In this document: positions 14,346 to 23,204 of the stretch, piece after piece
How the letters are laid out: each line of letters opens with the position of its first letter
How positions within the stretch are numbered: position 1 is the first letter of the stretch
Assembly: GCA_038326655.1 (NCBI GenBank)
Contig: JBBQKG010000014.1
Span: 1 to 64,000, forward strand
Length of the DNA stretch: 64,000 nt
Reading direction: 5' to 3'
Source of the DNA: JBBQKG01 sp038326655
Lineage (GTDB): Bacteria; Actinomycetota; Thermoleophilia; Solirubrobacterales; JBBDJG01
Position numbers and translations under genes: made by a program
Notes under the pieces: model-generated
Told to the model about the DNA's origin: nothing
Seen by the model: the letters and a program-made list of their open reading frames with translations, nothing else
Databases searched by the model: none

Positions 14346-15302
14346 TCAAAGCGCGCGCTCGAGCACCTCGCGCAGCTCTTCCGCGCCCGGCGGGTCCGGA
14401 GTGTTGCCGAGCGCCGGATGCTGGACCGCGGCGGCCACGACGTCATCCAGCACCGGAGGCTCGAACCCCAGCTCGGAAAGGCGCTCCACGCCTGTTCGCG
14501 CGGCCAGCTTCGATACACCCTGCGGGCCGATCGCCTCGTCGAGCCGGGCGAGGGCCTCGGGGGTGCGCGGCCTCATCATCGCGACGAAGTGCGGCAGCAT
14601 CACGGCGTTCGTCTGAGCATGGGGCGTACCGGCGATCCGCACGATCGTCTGGCACACGGCGTGATGGACCGCGAACCCCGCCGCCCCCGAGGCGTAGCCG
14701 GCGAGAATCGCGCCGAGCGCGAGATCCGGATCCTGGCCGGCGAGCAGGCGGGCAGCGGACAGCGCCGCCATGTCGGTGACCGGGTTGGCGAGCGGTGTGT
14801 AGAGCGACTCGATCGCATGCGCGAGCGCGTTCATCGCGCTCGCTGCGAGCTCCGGCCCGGGCGCAGAGGCCATCAGCGCCGGCTGCGCGACCACCACGGC
14901 GGGGCGCACGAGGCGCCACTCGTCGACACCGGCCGGCATGCGATGGAACGGCGTCATCTCGGCTCCCGACAGGGTGGTCGGGATTGCCGCCGCCTGCAGC
15001 CCGTCCGCTCCCGCGATTGCCTTCGCCGAGTCGATCACGCGCCCGCCCCCGAACGCCACCACAGGGCGCCCCTCCACCCCGCCCCGCACGGCCGCCGCTG
15101 CCTCCGGGACCGGGCCGGGCGGCACCTCGAGCACGGTGTCCGCCGCTTCCACGAGAGCCGGCGCCGACTCCGCCGCCCGCGGCGTCGTCAGCAGGGCGAA
15201 TTGATCGAAGCCGCGGCTCGCGAGCAGTCCGGGCGCGTCGTCGAGCGCCGACTCGCCGAAGCGGATCAGGCGCTCGCCGTCGACCCAGGTGAAGTCCCGC
15301 TG
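14346..15302 (-). CDS. Iron-containing alcohol dehydrogenase / maleylacetate reductase-like protein; start codon unclear
   Basis: About 310-318 residues of a group III dehydrogenase: NAD-binding VAFGGGRVIDSAKAIAG, PTTLSGAEMTPF, and metal-site histidines in NALAHAIESLY, FAVHHAVCQ and GTPHAQTNAVMLPH. The GTPHAQTNAVMLPH block is typical of maleylacetate reductases, which act late in aromatic ring degradation. The conserved frame runs up to the leuA stop, but no ATG, GTG or TTG is in frame near the expected start (the first coding segment is DFTWVDGERL). A CTG at 15269 is available. An unusual start or a base error is likely. Confidence 0.7.
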   Translation of the reverse strand, partial: QRDFTWVDGERLIRFGESALDDAPGLLASRGFDQFALLTTPRAAESAPALVEAADTVLEVPPGPVPEAAAAVRGGVEGRPVVAFGGGRVIDSAKAIAGADGLQAAAIPTTLSGAEMTPFHRMPAGVDEWRLVRPAVVVAQPALMASAPGPELAASAMNALAHAIESLYTPLANPVTDMAALSAARLLAGQDPDLALGAILAGYASGAAGFAVHHAVCQTIVRIAGTPHAQTNAVMLPHFVAMMRPRTPEALARLDEAIGPQGVSKLAARTGVERLSELGFEPPVLDDVVAAAVQHPALGNTPDPPGAEELREVLERAL

Positions 15303-15304
15303 CC

Positions 15305-16900
15305 CTACGGCCGCGGCCGTGCGGTTTCCTCCTCCTCCGCCGCCGCCGCGGGCGTGGCCGCGAGGGCGTTCGAGAGCGCCCGCAGGTACGCGCGTCCAGA
15401 CGCCTCGATCGTGTCCGTCGAGACGCTCTGGCCCGAGACCAGCCGGCCATCGTGCTCGACCAGCACGGACACCTCGCCGAGCGCGTCGGTGTCGGCCGTG
15501 ACGGCGGCGACGTGGTACTCCTTCAAGACTCCCGCGATGCCCGTCGCGGCGTTGATTGCCTGCAGGAGCGCGTCCACCGCGCCGTCGCCGGTCCCCTCCC
15601 CGCTCACCGTCTCGCCCGCCGGGGTGGTGACCTTCACCCTTGCCACGGGCGGCTCGCCCGACGCGTCGTGCAGCTCGAACCAGTCGAGGTTGTAGGACTC
15701 CGCCTGCTCGCGCACCTCGTCCGAGACGATCGCCTCCAGGTCGAGCGCGGTCACGTGCTTCTTGCGGTCCGCGATCTCTTTGAACCGCTTGAAGGCCGTG
15801 TTCAGGGCCTGGCCGTCGACCCGCACGCCGAGGTCCTCCAGCGCGTTGCGCAGCGCATGCCTGCCCGAGTGCTTGCCCAGCACGATCGCATTGGTCTGGA
15901 GCCCGATCGTGGTCGCGTCCATGATCTCGTAGGTGGTGCGGTCCTTCAGCACGCCGTCCTGATGGATGCCGGCCTCGTGCGCGAAGGCGTTCTTGCCCAC
16001 GATCGCCTTGTTCGGCTGCACGGGGTAGGCGGTCAAGCGCGAGACCAGCCGGCTCGTGCGCGCGATCTCCTGCGTCTCGATCCGCGTGTCGAGGCCGACG
16101 CTCGAGCGGCGCGTCCGGAGCAGCATCACGATCTCCTCGAGCGCTGCGTTGCCGGCCCGCTCGCCGATCCCGTTGATCGCGCACTCGACCTGCCGCGCGC
16201 CCGCCGTCAGGCCCGCGAACGAGTTCGCCACGGCCATCCCGAGGTCGTCGTGGCAGTGGACGGAGACCACCACGTCCTTCAGCTCCGGAACGAGGCGATA
16301 GAGCTCCGCGAAGATCTCCGCGTACTCGTGGGGCATCGTGTAGCCGACGGTGTCCGGGATGTTGATCGTGGTCGCGCCCTCTTCGATCGCCGCCCTCACG
16401 ACCTCGGCCATGAACTCGACGTCGGAGCGGCTGCCGTCCTCCGGCGAGAACTCGACGTCGTCGCAGTACTGCTTCGCGTGCGCGACCGCGGCCCGCGCCT
16501 GGCCGAGCACGTGCTCACGGGTGGTCTGCAGCTTGCGCTCGATGTGGATGTCGGACGTTGCGATGAACGTATGGATCCGGGGCCGCTCGGAATGCTTGAC
16601 CGCGTTCCAGGCCGCGTCGATGTCCTGCGCCGAGGTGCGGGCGAGGCCGCAGATCACGGGGCCCTCGACCGCCTTCGCGATCGCCGCGACCGCCTTTGCG
16701 TCGCCTGGCGAGGTGATCGGGAAGCCGGCCTCGATGATGTCGACGCCGAGCCGCGCGAGCTGGTGCGCGATCTCCAGCTTCTCCTGCACGTTCAGCGAGA
16801 TGCCGGGTGACTGCTCTCCGTCGCGGAGCGTCGTGTCGAAGATGTAGACGCGGTCCGCGTGCTTGCCGTTGATGCTCTGTGGGCCCTCGGGGGGCGTCAT
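15305..16900 (-). CDS. leuA: 2-Isopropylmalate synthase
   Basis: Commits 2-oxoisovalerate and acetyl-CoA to leucine synthesis. A 531-residue DRE-TIM enzyme with FDTTLRDGEQSPG (20-32), HCHDDLGMAVANS, NGIGERAGNA and a LeuA dimerisation/allosteric domain from about 390. The ATG at 16900 has AAGGAG six bases upstream. A leucine-rich leader peptide and a hairpin lie in the 5' leader, indicating attenuation by leucyl-tRNA supply in addition to the feedback known for the enzyme. Confidence 0.96.
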   Translation of the reverse strand: MTPPEGPQSINGKHADRVYIFDTTLRDGEQSPGISLNVQEKLEIAHQLARLGVDIIEAGFPITSPGDAKAVAAIAKAVEGPVICGLARTSAQDIDAAWNAVKHSERPRIHTFIATSDIHIERKLQTTREHVLGQARAAVAHAKQYCDDVEFSPEDGSRSDVEFMAEVVRAAIEEGATTINIPDTVGYTMPHEYAEIFAELYRLVPELKDVVVSVHCHDDLGMAVANSFAGLTAGARQVECAINGIGERAGNAALEEIVMLLRTRRSSVGLDTRIETQEIARTSRLVSRLTAYPVQPNKAIVGKNAFAHEAGIHQDGVLKDRTTYEIMDATTIGLQTNAIVLGKHSGRHALRNALEDLGVRVDGQALNTAFKRFKEIADRKKHVTALDLEAIVSDEVREQAESYNLDWFELHDASGEPPVARVKVTTPAGETVSGEGTGDGAVDALLQAINAATGIAGVLKEYHVAAVTADTDALGEVSVLVEHDGRLVSGQSVSTDTIEASGRAYLRALSNALAATPAAAAEEEETARPRP

Positions 16901-16969
16901 GTCTGGCTCCTTCTCCTGGTGGTTGCCTATTCCTGTTGCGCTGTGCGGGACCGACCGGCCCGCGGCTTC

Positions 16970-17059
16970 CTATTCCCCCCGAAGGGGGAGGAGAAGGAGA
17001 AGGCCGAGCAGCGCAAGCGGAAGGCTCCCGAAACTAACTGCGCTGAGTGGCCTGGCCAT
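16970..17059 (-). CDS. Leucine-rich leader peptide, candidate leuA attenuator
   Basis: A 29-codon ORF (MARPLSAVSFGS then LPLALLGLLLLLPLRGE) with 11 leucine codons, five in a row as CTT/CTC. It ends 69 bp before leuA. The codons around the leucine run overlap a CCCC-TTCG-GGGG hairpin (about 16975-16986), and the following leader can form a second stem (GCGGG-CCG / CGG-CCCGC). Leader-peptide attenuation is a known way of controlling leuA in actinobacteria. The five-codon leucine run is hard to explain otherwise, though translation is not demonstrated. Confidence 0.65.
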   Translation of the reverse strand: MARPLSAVSFGSLPLALLGLLLLLPLRGE

Positions 17060-17130
17060 CGCCAACGATCGTACTACAGCAACCTCGCGCCCCCGCGAAC
17101 CGGACGATCTGCTTGCAGATCGTCCGCCAG

Positions 17131-18144
17131 TCACGGGGTCAGGACCACCTTGCCGACGTTCTTGCGATCCTGGATGTACCGGTGGGCGTCGGCCGCCCGG
17201 TCGAACGGGAACGACTCGGCGATCACCGGCTGCACGACGCAGCGCTCGATCAGCCCGACGAGCGGCTTCGTGAGCTCCTCGATCGATCCCCGGTCGTCCC
17301 ACCACTTGAGCAGGTTGAGGCCCATCACGGATCGGTTCTCGCCCATCAGCTTGAGCGCGTTGAAGCGCGGCATCGTGGCCATCGCCCGGAGCGCCTTCAC
17401 GAGGTTGCGCTTGTCCCCCGACAGCAGCTGCGCCGCGCCGTAGATCACGAGCCGGCCGCCGGGGCGCAGCAGCGAGTAGCTCAGCTTGAAGACGCCGAGC
17501 CCGTCGAGCACGACGTCGACGCCGTCCCCGTCCGTGATGCGCTGGACCTCGGTCTTGACGTCCTGCGTGCGGTAGTCGATCACGTGCGCGGCGCCCTGAG
17601 CGCGGATCGCATCGTGCTTCGACGCCGACGCCGTCCCGATCACCTCGGCGCCGCGGTCGCGGAGGATCTGGAGGGCCGCGATGCCGACGCCGCCCGCGGC
17701 CGCGTGGACCAGCACCTTCTCCCCCGGTCGCACGTGTGCGAGCAGCTCGATCGCCGCGTAGGCGGTGCCGTAGTTGACCGGCAGCGCCGCCGCCTCTTCG
17801 AAGCTCATGCCGTCGGGGACCATCAGCACGTTCGCGGCGTCGGCGGTGGCCAGCTCCGCGAAGCCGTTGAAGCGCGTGCCGGCCACGACCCGCTGGCCAG
17901 GCTGGAAGCCGTCCGCACCCGGGCCGACCGACTCGATCTCGCCGGCGACCTCGTAGCCCATCACGGTGGGCGGCTTGGGGGCATCCGGATAGAGGCCCAC
18001 CCGCGCCATCACGTCGGCGAAGTTGAGGCCCGCGGCGTGGACGCGGATCCTCACCTGGCCCTGCCCGACCGGGGGCTCGGGCCGTTCCTGCACGGCCAGC
18101 GCTTCGTCCGGCGTGCCGTGCTTGGTGAGGACGAGCGCCCGCAT
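17131..18144 (-). CDS. Zinc-independent quinone oxidoreductase (MDR superfamily)
   Basis: A 337-residue medium-chain dehydrogenase/reductase. It has the GroES-like N-terminal half (HAAGLNFADVMARVGLYP, then GYEVAGEIESVGPGA) and a Rossmann NADPH site (HAAAGGVGIAALQI, about 147-160). It lacks the structural-zinc cysteines, fitting the quinone oxidoreductase/VAT-1-like branch that reduces quinones or enones with NADPH. The ATG at 18144 overlaps the stop of the upstream receiver-like gene by one base. The true substrate is unknown. Confidence 0.85.
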   Translation of the reverse strand: MRALVLTKHGTPDEALAVQERPEPPVGQGQVRIRVHAAGLNFADVMARVGLYPDAPKPPTVMGYEVAGEIESVGPGADGFQPGQRVVAGTRFNGFAELATADAANVLMVPDGMSFEEAAALPVNYGTAYAAIELLAHVRPGEKVLVHAAAGGVGIAALQILRDRGAEVIGTASASKHDAIRAQGAAHVIDYRTQDVKTEVQRITDGDGVDVVLDGLGVFKLSYSLLRPGGRLVIYGAAQLLSGDKRNLVKALRAMATMPRFNALKLMGENRSVMGLNLLKWWDDRGSIEELTKPLVGLIERCVVQPVIAESFPFDRAADAHRYIQDRKNVGKVVLTP

Positions 18145-18455
18145 CAACCGGAACCTAACAGGCGAGCGACCAGCTCGGGCATTTCTCGTGCCATCCGGGA
18201 GCGCGGCACCACGAGGTCGTAGCCGGCAGCCTCGGCCGCCCTCCGCGTGTCGACCTCGACGTGCGAGTAGAAGCCGAGCCGGGGTGTGCCGGCGGGGGCG
18301 GCGCCGGGCCCGGCGGCGTCGAGGTCGACGATCACGACGTCCGCCGGCGGCGGGTCAGACGCAACAAGCGTCACCTCGTGCCCGGCCGCGGTCAGCGTCT
18401 CCTTGACCTTGGAGGCGAAGAAGAGATCGGGGACGACAGCCGCGATGCGGGCCAC
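18144..18455 (-). CDS. Small CheY-like/receiver-fold protein
   Basis: A 103-residue protein starting MARIAAVVPDLFFASKVKET. The alternation of strands and helices (VPDLFFASKVKETLTAAGHEV, then DVVIVDLDAAGPG, then GFYSHVEVDTRRAAEAAGYD) resembles a response-regulator receiver fold. The usual N-terminal acidic pair is missing; VDLDAA lies at the phospho-site position. No output domain is present. It lies between serA and the quinone oxidoreductase and is coupled to the latter. The function is not recognisable. Confidence 0.5.
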   Translation of the reverse strand: MARIAAVVPDLFFASKVKETLTAAGHEVTLVASDPPPADVVIVDLDAAGPGAAPAGTPRLGFYSHVEVDTRRAAEAAGYDLVVPRSRMAREMPELVARLLGSG

Positions 18456-18463
18456 ATGCCTCC

Positions 18464-20098
18464 CTAAAGCGTGACCGCGCGACCGCTCTCGAAGTTCTCG
18501 AGCGCGGTGATCTCGGCGATCACCTCACGGGGCACGGGCGAGTCCACGGTCACCACCATCACGGCGAAGCGCCCCGTGCCGCCGCCGGCCGGCGAGTCCG
18601 GCTCGTGGTCGGGCGCGCGGCCGACGGCGGTCGAGGCGATGTTGATGCCGTGCTCGCCCAGCATCGTGCCGACCTTGCCGATCATGCCGGGCACGTCCGA
18701 GTACCGGAAGATCGCCAGGTGCCGGGCCAGCTCGATGTTGAAGGTCTGCCCGTAGACCGACACCAGGTGCGGGACATTGCGTGGCCCGAAGGTCGTGCCC
18801 GCCACCTCGAAGCGCTGTCCGCTCGCGACCACGGTCACGGCCACGAGGTTCGCGTAGTCGCGTGACTCGCTGTCGCTCGACTCGGCCACCTGGATCCCCC
18901 GCTCCTCCGCGATCGCGGGGGCGTTGACGAAGTTGACGTGCTCTTCGACGCGGTCCTGGAAAGCGCCGTTCAGCACCGCCAGCGTGAGCAGGCGCGTGTC
19001 GCGCTCCGCCAACCCGCCGCGATACGCGACCTCGACGCGGTCAACCGAGGGCTGGTCGGCGAGCGACATCGCGAGCCGGCCGAGTTGCGCACCGAGCGGC
19101 AGGTAGGGCTCGAGCACGGCGAGGTCCTCGCCCCTCACCTTCGGGATGTTCACGGCGTTCGAGACCAGGTCGCCGTTCAGGGCGGCCACCACCTGCTCGG
19201 CCGTGATGACGCCGGCGCGGTCCTGCGCCTCGGCCGTGGAGGCGCCCAGATGTGGAGTCACAATCACGTTTTCGTAGGCGAAGATCGGCAGGTCCGTGAC
19301 GGGCTCGCCCGGGAACACGTCGAGGCTCGCGCCGGCGACCTTGCCGGACTTGACCGCGTCCTCCAGCGCGCCCAGGTCGATCAGCTCGCCCCGTGCGCAG
19401 TTCACGATGCGCACGCCGTCCTTCATCTGGGCGAACGCCTCCGCGTTCACGTAGTCGATCGTGTCGGGCGTCTTCGGCAGGTGGATCGTGATCATGTCCG
19501 CACGCTCGTAGAGCTCCTGCGGGCTCTCTGCCCGCTCGACTCCCAGCTCCCGGTAACGCTCTGCGGCGACGTACGGGTCGTAGGCGAGCACCTCCATGCC
19601 GAAGCTTTCGGCCCGCTCGGCGACCAGCTGCCCGATCCGCCCGAAGCCCAGGATGCCGAGCGTCTTCTCGTAGATCTCGACCCCGCCGAACTTGCTGCGC
19701 TCCCACTTGCCGCTCTTCAGCGAGCCATGCGCCTGGGGGATGTGCCGCACCTGCGCGAGCAGCATCGCAAGCGTGTGCTCGGCGGCCGCGATGATGTTGG
19801 ATTCGGGCGCGTTCGCGACGATGATGCCCCGCTTCGTGGCGGCCGGGACGTCGACGTTGTCGACCCCGATGCCGGCGCGGCCGATCACCTTCAGCCGCGC
19901 GGCGTGCGCGATCACGTCGGCGGTGAGCTTGGTCGCCGACCGGATCACGATCGCATCGTAGAAGCCGATTTCGGCGGGCAGATCGCCCTCCTCCATGTCG
20001 GTGCGCACGTCGACGTCGAAGTGCTGCCGCAGCAGGTCGACGCCCGCGTCGGCGATCTTCTCCTTTACGAGGACCCGGTAGCCGTTCGTATCGGCCAC
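18464..20098 (-). CDS. serA: D-3-phosphoglycerate dehydrogenase, long form with ACT domain
   Basis: Oxidises 3-phosphoglycerate in the first step of serine synthesis. The 544-residue type I architecture shows a catalytic/Rossmann core at about 1-315 (LGILGFGRIGQLVAERA, NCARGELIDLGAL, PHLGAST with the catalytic His), an allosteric substrate-binding domain at about 316-450, and a C-terminal ACT domain (FRYSDVPGMIGKVGTMLGEH). Serine feedback through the ACT domain is usual. I start at the GTG at 20098, 4 bp after the aminotransferase stop; the longer frame is aminotransferase sequence. Confidence 0.94.
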   Translation of the reverse strand: MADTNGYRVLVKEKIADAGVDLLRQHFDVDVRTDMEEGDLPAEIGFYDAIVIRSATKLTADVIAHAARLKVIGRAGIGVDNVDVPAATKRGIIVANAPESNIIAAAEHTLAMLLAQVRHIPQAHGSLKSGKWERSKFGGVEIYEKTLGILGFGRIGQLVAERAESFGMEVLAYDPYVAAERYRELGVERAESPQELYERADMITIHLPKTPDTIDYVNAEAFAQMKDGVRIVNCARGELIDLGALEDAVKSGKVAGASLDVFPGEPVTDLPIFAYENVIVTPHLGASTAEAQDRAGVITAEQVVAALNGDLVSNAVNIPKVRGEDLAVLEPYLPLGAQLGRLAMSLADQPSVDRVEVAYRGGLAERDTRLLTLAVLNGAFQDRVEEHVNFVNAPAIAEERGIQVAESSDSESRDYANLVAVTVVASGQRFEVAGTTFGPRNVPHLVSVYGQTFNIELARHLAIFRYSDVPGMIGKVGTMLGEHGINIASTAVGRAPDHEPDSPAGGGTGRFAVMVVTVDSPVPREVIAEITALENFESGRAVTL

Positions 20099-20102
20099 TG
20101 GC

Positions 20103-21293
20103 TCAGGCCGGCTGCGCGGCGGGAAGGCCGGCCCCGGCAAATACTTCCTGGGCACGCGCCACGCCGGCGCCGAAGGACACGTCGCCGCCGAGCTGGTCGA
20201 GCGTCATCTCGAGCGCGGCGACCGTGCTGAGGATGTCGAACGCGCCGTAGTAGCCGCAGTGCGCAATGCGGATGATCTTGCCCTTGAGGTGACCCTGGCC
20301 GCCGGCGATCGTGATCCCGTAGGTGTCGCGCATCGTCTTCGGGATCTTCGCGCCGTCGACGCCCTCGGGCACGCGCACCGCCGTCACCACGTTCGCATGC
20401 TCGTCTTCGGGGGCGAAGAGCTCGAGGCCCATGCCCTTGACCGCCTCACGTGCGGCGCGGCCGAGCACCGCGTGCCGGGTGAAGACGTGCTCGAGGGTCT
20501 CCTGCTCGATCAGGTCGAGCGCGACGTCGAGCGCCCGGAAGAGCGTCACGGCCGGCGTGAAAGGGCTGTCGGGCGGATCCTTGAGCTGGCCAACGCGAGT
20601 CTTGACCCAGTCGAAGTAGTAGCTCCGCGCGCCTCGCTGGCGGGCGGAGTCGGCGACCGCAAGGGCGCGCTCGGAGACGGACGCAAAGGCCAGGCCGGGC
20701 GGGCACATGAGCGCTTTCTGCGACCCGGACACGACCACGTCGACGCCCCACTCGTCGGTCGGGAGGTCGACCACCCCCAATCCCGAGACGGCATCGACCG
20801 CGATCACGGCGCCGTGGGCATGGGCGACCTCGGTCAGCGCCCGGACGTCGTTCACGACACCGGTCGAGGTCTCGGAGTGGGTCGTGAAGAGCGCCATCCC
20901 CCGACCGCCCGCGGAGGCGAGCGCCTCGTCGACGCGGGCAGGGTCGATCTTCTCGCCCCACTCGGTCTCGAGATGCATGGTCTCGGCCCCGTAGGCGTCG
21001 GAGAGCTCGGCCCAGCGCTCACCGAACTTGCCGCACGAGGCGACCACCGCCAGGTCTCCCGGAGCGAGCAGGTTCGCGACCGCGGACTCCATCGCGCCGC
21101 TGCCCGAGGAGGCGAACGCGAGCACCTCGTTCTCGGTCTGGTAGACGCTCTTCAACCGCTCCAGCACCCGCGCGTAGATCTCGATGAATGCAGGCGCGCG
21201 GTGGTACAGGATCGGCTCGGCCATCACCTGCGACACCGCCGGAGGCAGCGGCGTCGGGCCGGCCGTCATCAGGTATTGCTTGCCGAAGACCAT
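20103..21293 (-). CDS. Class V aminotransferase, serine/phosphoserine-pathway candidate
   Basis: A 396-residue fold-type I PLP enzyme of the alanine-glyoxylate/serine-pyruvate aminotransferase group. It has the N-terminal TAGPTPLPPAVSQVMAEPIL, the SGSGAMESAV loop and the PLP lysine in VVSGSQKALMCPPGLAF. It is immediately upstream of serA with a 4-bp gap. That pairing suggests it aminates 3-phosphohydroxypyruvate or a related acid in place of a canonical SerC, which is not present in the window. This is inference; glyoxylate or purine-catabolic roles are alternatives. Confidence 0.85.
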   Translation of the reverse strand: MVFGKQYLMTAGPTPLPPAVSQVMAEPILYHRAPAFIEIYARVLERLKSVYQTENEVLAFASSGSGAMESAVANLLAPGDLAVVASCGKFGERWAELSDAYGAETMHLETEWGEKIDPARVDEALASAGGRGMALFTTHSETSTGVVNDVRALTEVAHAHGAVIAVDAVSGLGVVDLPTDEWGVDVVVSGSQKALMCPPGLAFASVSERALAVADSARQRGARSYYFDWVKTRVGQLKDPPDSPFTPAVTLFRALDVALDLIEQETLEHVFTRHAVLGRAAREAVKGMGLELFAPEDEHANVVTAVRVPEGVDGAKIPKTMRDTYGITIAGGQGHLKGKIIRIAHCGYYGAFDILSTVAALEMTLDQLGGDVSFGAGVARAQEVFAGAGLPAAQPA

Positions 21294-21339
21294 CGGGCGC
21301 CGAGGATAACAAGGCCGCGCGCGGGTCAGGCGCGGACGC

Positions 21340-21942
21340 CTACTTCAACGAGAACGGTGGGTACTTGTCCGTCATCAGCCACTGCCCGTAGGCGTTCACG
21401 CGCAGGGTCCACCGCAGCACGCCGGTCACGAAGTCGAACATCCCGCGCGGGTGGCTGCCGGTGAAGAGGATCGCGAAGAACGCGATTGCGATCACCACGT
21501 ACGCCGCGATCATGAGGAACGTCAAGACGATCAGGTGAGGGATCACCAGCAGCCACTTCACGAAGATCAACAAGCGCGACAGGTTCTCGTCGTAGTCGAT
21601 CTCGAGCTGCACCGGATACTCGCCGGCCTCCCCGGAGAAAGGCGGGTACTCGTCGCGCTGCAGCGTGAGTGCATAAACGACCGTGTTGACCGTCCAGCGC
21701 TGGATCTGGACCATGAAGTCGAACATTCCACGGGGCCACTTCTTCGTGAAGAGGATCGCGAAGAACGCGATCAGGACCATCACGCCCCCGACGATCTGCA
21801 GGAGGTAGACGATGATGAAGTGCGGGATCGCGAGCAGCCACTTCACGAAGATCTTCCAGCGGGAGAGGCTCTCCGGGTACTCGACCTCGAAGCGGACCGG
21901 GTATCCGGCTGCGGTCACGATCGGTGGTGAGGCGGCTTCCAT
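21340..21942 (-). CDS. Membrane protein with two DUF4389 domains
   Basis: A 200-residue protein with two copies of the pattern YPV-x-EV/EI-Y-(P/D)E(S/N)LSR-x(2)-IFVKWLL-x-IPH, each followed by paired transmembrane helices ending in FFAILFT and then PRGMFDF...RW. This is the DUF4389 repeat. The start at 21942 (MEAASPPIVTAAGYP) fits the domain edge. No function is known. A four-domain relative lies 1.3 kb away at 23201. Confidence 0.8.
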   Translation of the reverse strand: MEAASPPIVTAAGYPVRFEVEYPESLSRWKIFVKWLLAIPHFIIVYLLQIVGGVMVLIAFFAILFTKKWPRGMFDFMVQIQRWTVNTVVYALTLQRDEYPPFSGEAGEYPVQLEIDYDENLSRLLIFVKWLLVIPHLIVLTFLMIAAYVVIAIAFFAILFTGSHPRGMFDFVTGVLRWTLRVNAYGQWLMTDKYPPFSLK

Positions 21943-21980
21943 CGTTTGCTTACTCCGAGTCAGGTGAGCGTGCGCCCACC

Positions 21981-23204
21981 CTAACCGGGCGAGCGGCCGG
22001 TCTCTCGGTCTTCCCAGGCCCGCGCGATCGCGATGCGCTGGATGATCGTCGGGTGGGTCTCGAAGAGCGCGTACGCCCATGCGGGCGGCCGCGGCTGGTT
22101 GAGGCTCGCGATCGCAAGCTCGCGGAAGGCATTGCGGGCCGCGGCGGGATCGCGGGTGGTCTCGAGGGCGATCCAGTCCGCCTCCTGCTCGACGTGCCGG
22201 GAGACGATGTTTTGTAGCGGGATCGTCGCGACCTGCACCGCGATCAGGACGAAGAGCGCGACCGGCACCGCTTCGGGACGGTACATCCCGCCCCTGCGCC
22301 TGGTCGCGAGCGCGATCAGGAAGGCGGTCGGGAGGATCGCGAGCGCGAACCAGCCGATCCCCTTCAGCACGTGGTTGCGCTGCACGTGCCCGAGCTCGTG
22401 CGCGACGATCGTCCGGACCTCCCTGCGGTCGAAGCGTCTGTCTAGCAGCGTGTCCCAGAGGATCACCCGGCGGGACGAGCCGATCCCGACCGCCTCGGCG
22501 TTCGGCGCGGTCGTCTGCTTGCGGACCTTCTCGACCTTGACGGGGACATGCGGAACGCCCTCCTTCCGGGCCAGTGCACGCGCATCAGCGGCAACCTTCG
22601 CGTTTCGCAGGCTATGTAGGTCGGTCATCAGGAAGGGCTGCACGAAGGCGAACAGGAGTGCGAGGCCGACGAAGATCGGCACCCCCGCGACCCACCATCG
22701 CCGTCGCATCACACCGGCCAGCGCCATCACGATCCCGATCGCCGCGCAGATGAACAGGAACTGGCCGCCGAGGCCGACAAAGCTTCCCACGACCGACTCG
22801 ACGTAGCCCTGCCTGGAGATCCCGTGCCGACGCTCCCACCACAGGCCGGCCACGCTGAACGGAAGCTGCGAGAGCCACACGAACGCGAAGCCGAGCATCC
22901 CGAGCAGCATCCCGGTGCCGACCCGGCCGGCCGCGGACTCGCGCGTGAAGCGCGCTCCGTGCCGTGCGTACAGGCCGAGCACCACGAGCAGCGCGACGGC
23001 CGAGAGCACGAAATCGATGCGCAGGAAGCGCTCGTAGGCCGCCGACCGATCGAGGAACGAAGAGCTGAAGTAATCGTGCGGGTCGAGCTGCGGCAGGCGC
23101 AGGTTGTCCGGAACCGTCGACGACGACCACAGGCGCGATGCCGCGAAGAACCACACGGCGGCCAGTGCGAGCGCGACAAGCGCCCACCCGAGCCGGGCCC
23201 TCAG
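21981..23204 (-). CDS. M48-family zinc metalloprotease, membrane bound
   Basis: About 400 residues of a Ste24/CAAX-protease-like M48 peptidase. It has several N-terminal transmembrane segments, the zinc motif HELGHVQRNH and, after another membrane segment, the third ligand in RHVEQEADWIAL. The LETTRDP and THPTIIQRIA segments are family typical. The start is uncertain: the frame runs through the preceding stop, with a CTG at 23204 overlapping it (CTGA) and a GTG at 23156 inside the first helix. It is expected to cut membrane or prenylated proteins; the substrate is unknown. Confidence 0.85.
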   Translation of the reverse strand: MRARLGWALVALALAAVWFFAASRLWSSSTVPDNLRLPQLDPHDYFSSSFLDRSAAYERFLRIDFVLSAVALLVVLGLYARHGARFTRESAAGRVGTGMLLGMLGFAFVWLSQLPFSVAGLWWERRHGISRQGYVESVVGSFVGLGGQFLFICAAIGIVMALAGVMRRRWWVAGVPIFVGLALLFAFVQPFLMTDLHSLRNAKVAADARALARKEGVPHVPVKVEKVRKQTTAPNAEAVGIGSSRRVILWDTLLDRRFDRREVRTIVAHELGHVQRNHVLKGIGWFALAILPTAFLIALATRRRGGMYRPEAVPVALFVLIAVQVATIPLQNIVSRHVEQEADWIALETTRDPAAARNAFRELAIASLNQPRPPAWAYALFETHPTIIQRIAIARAWEDRETGRSPG

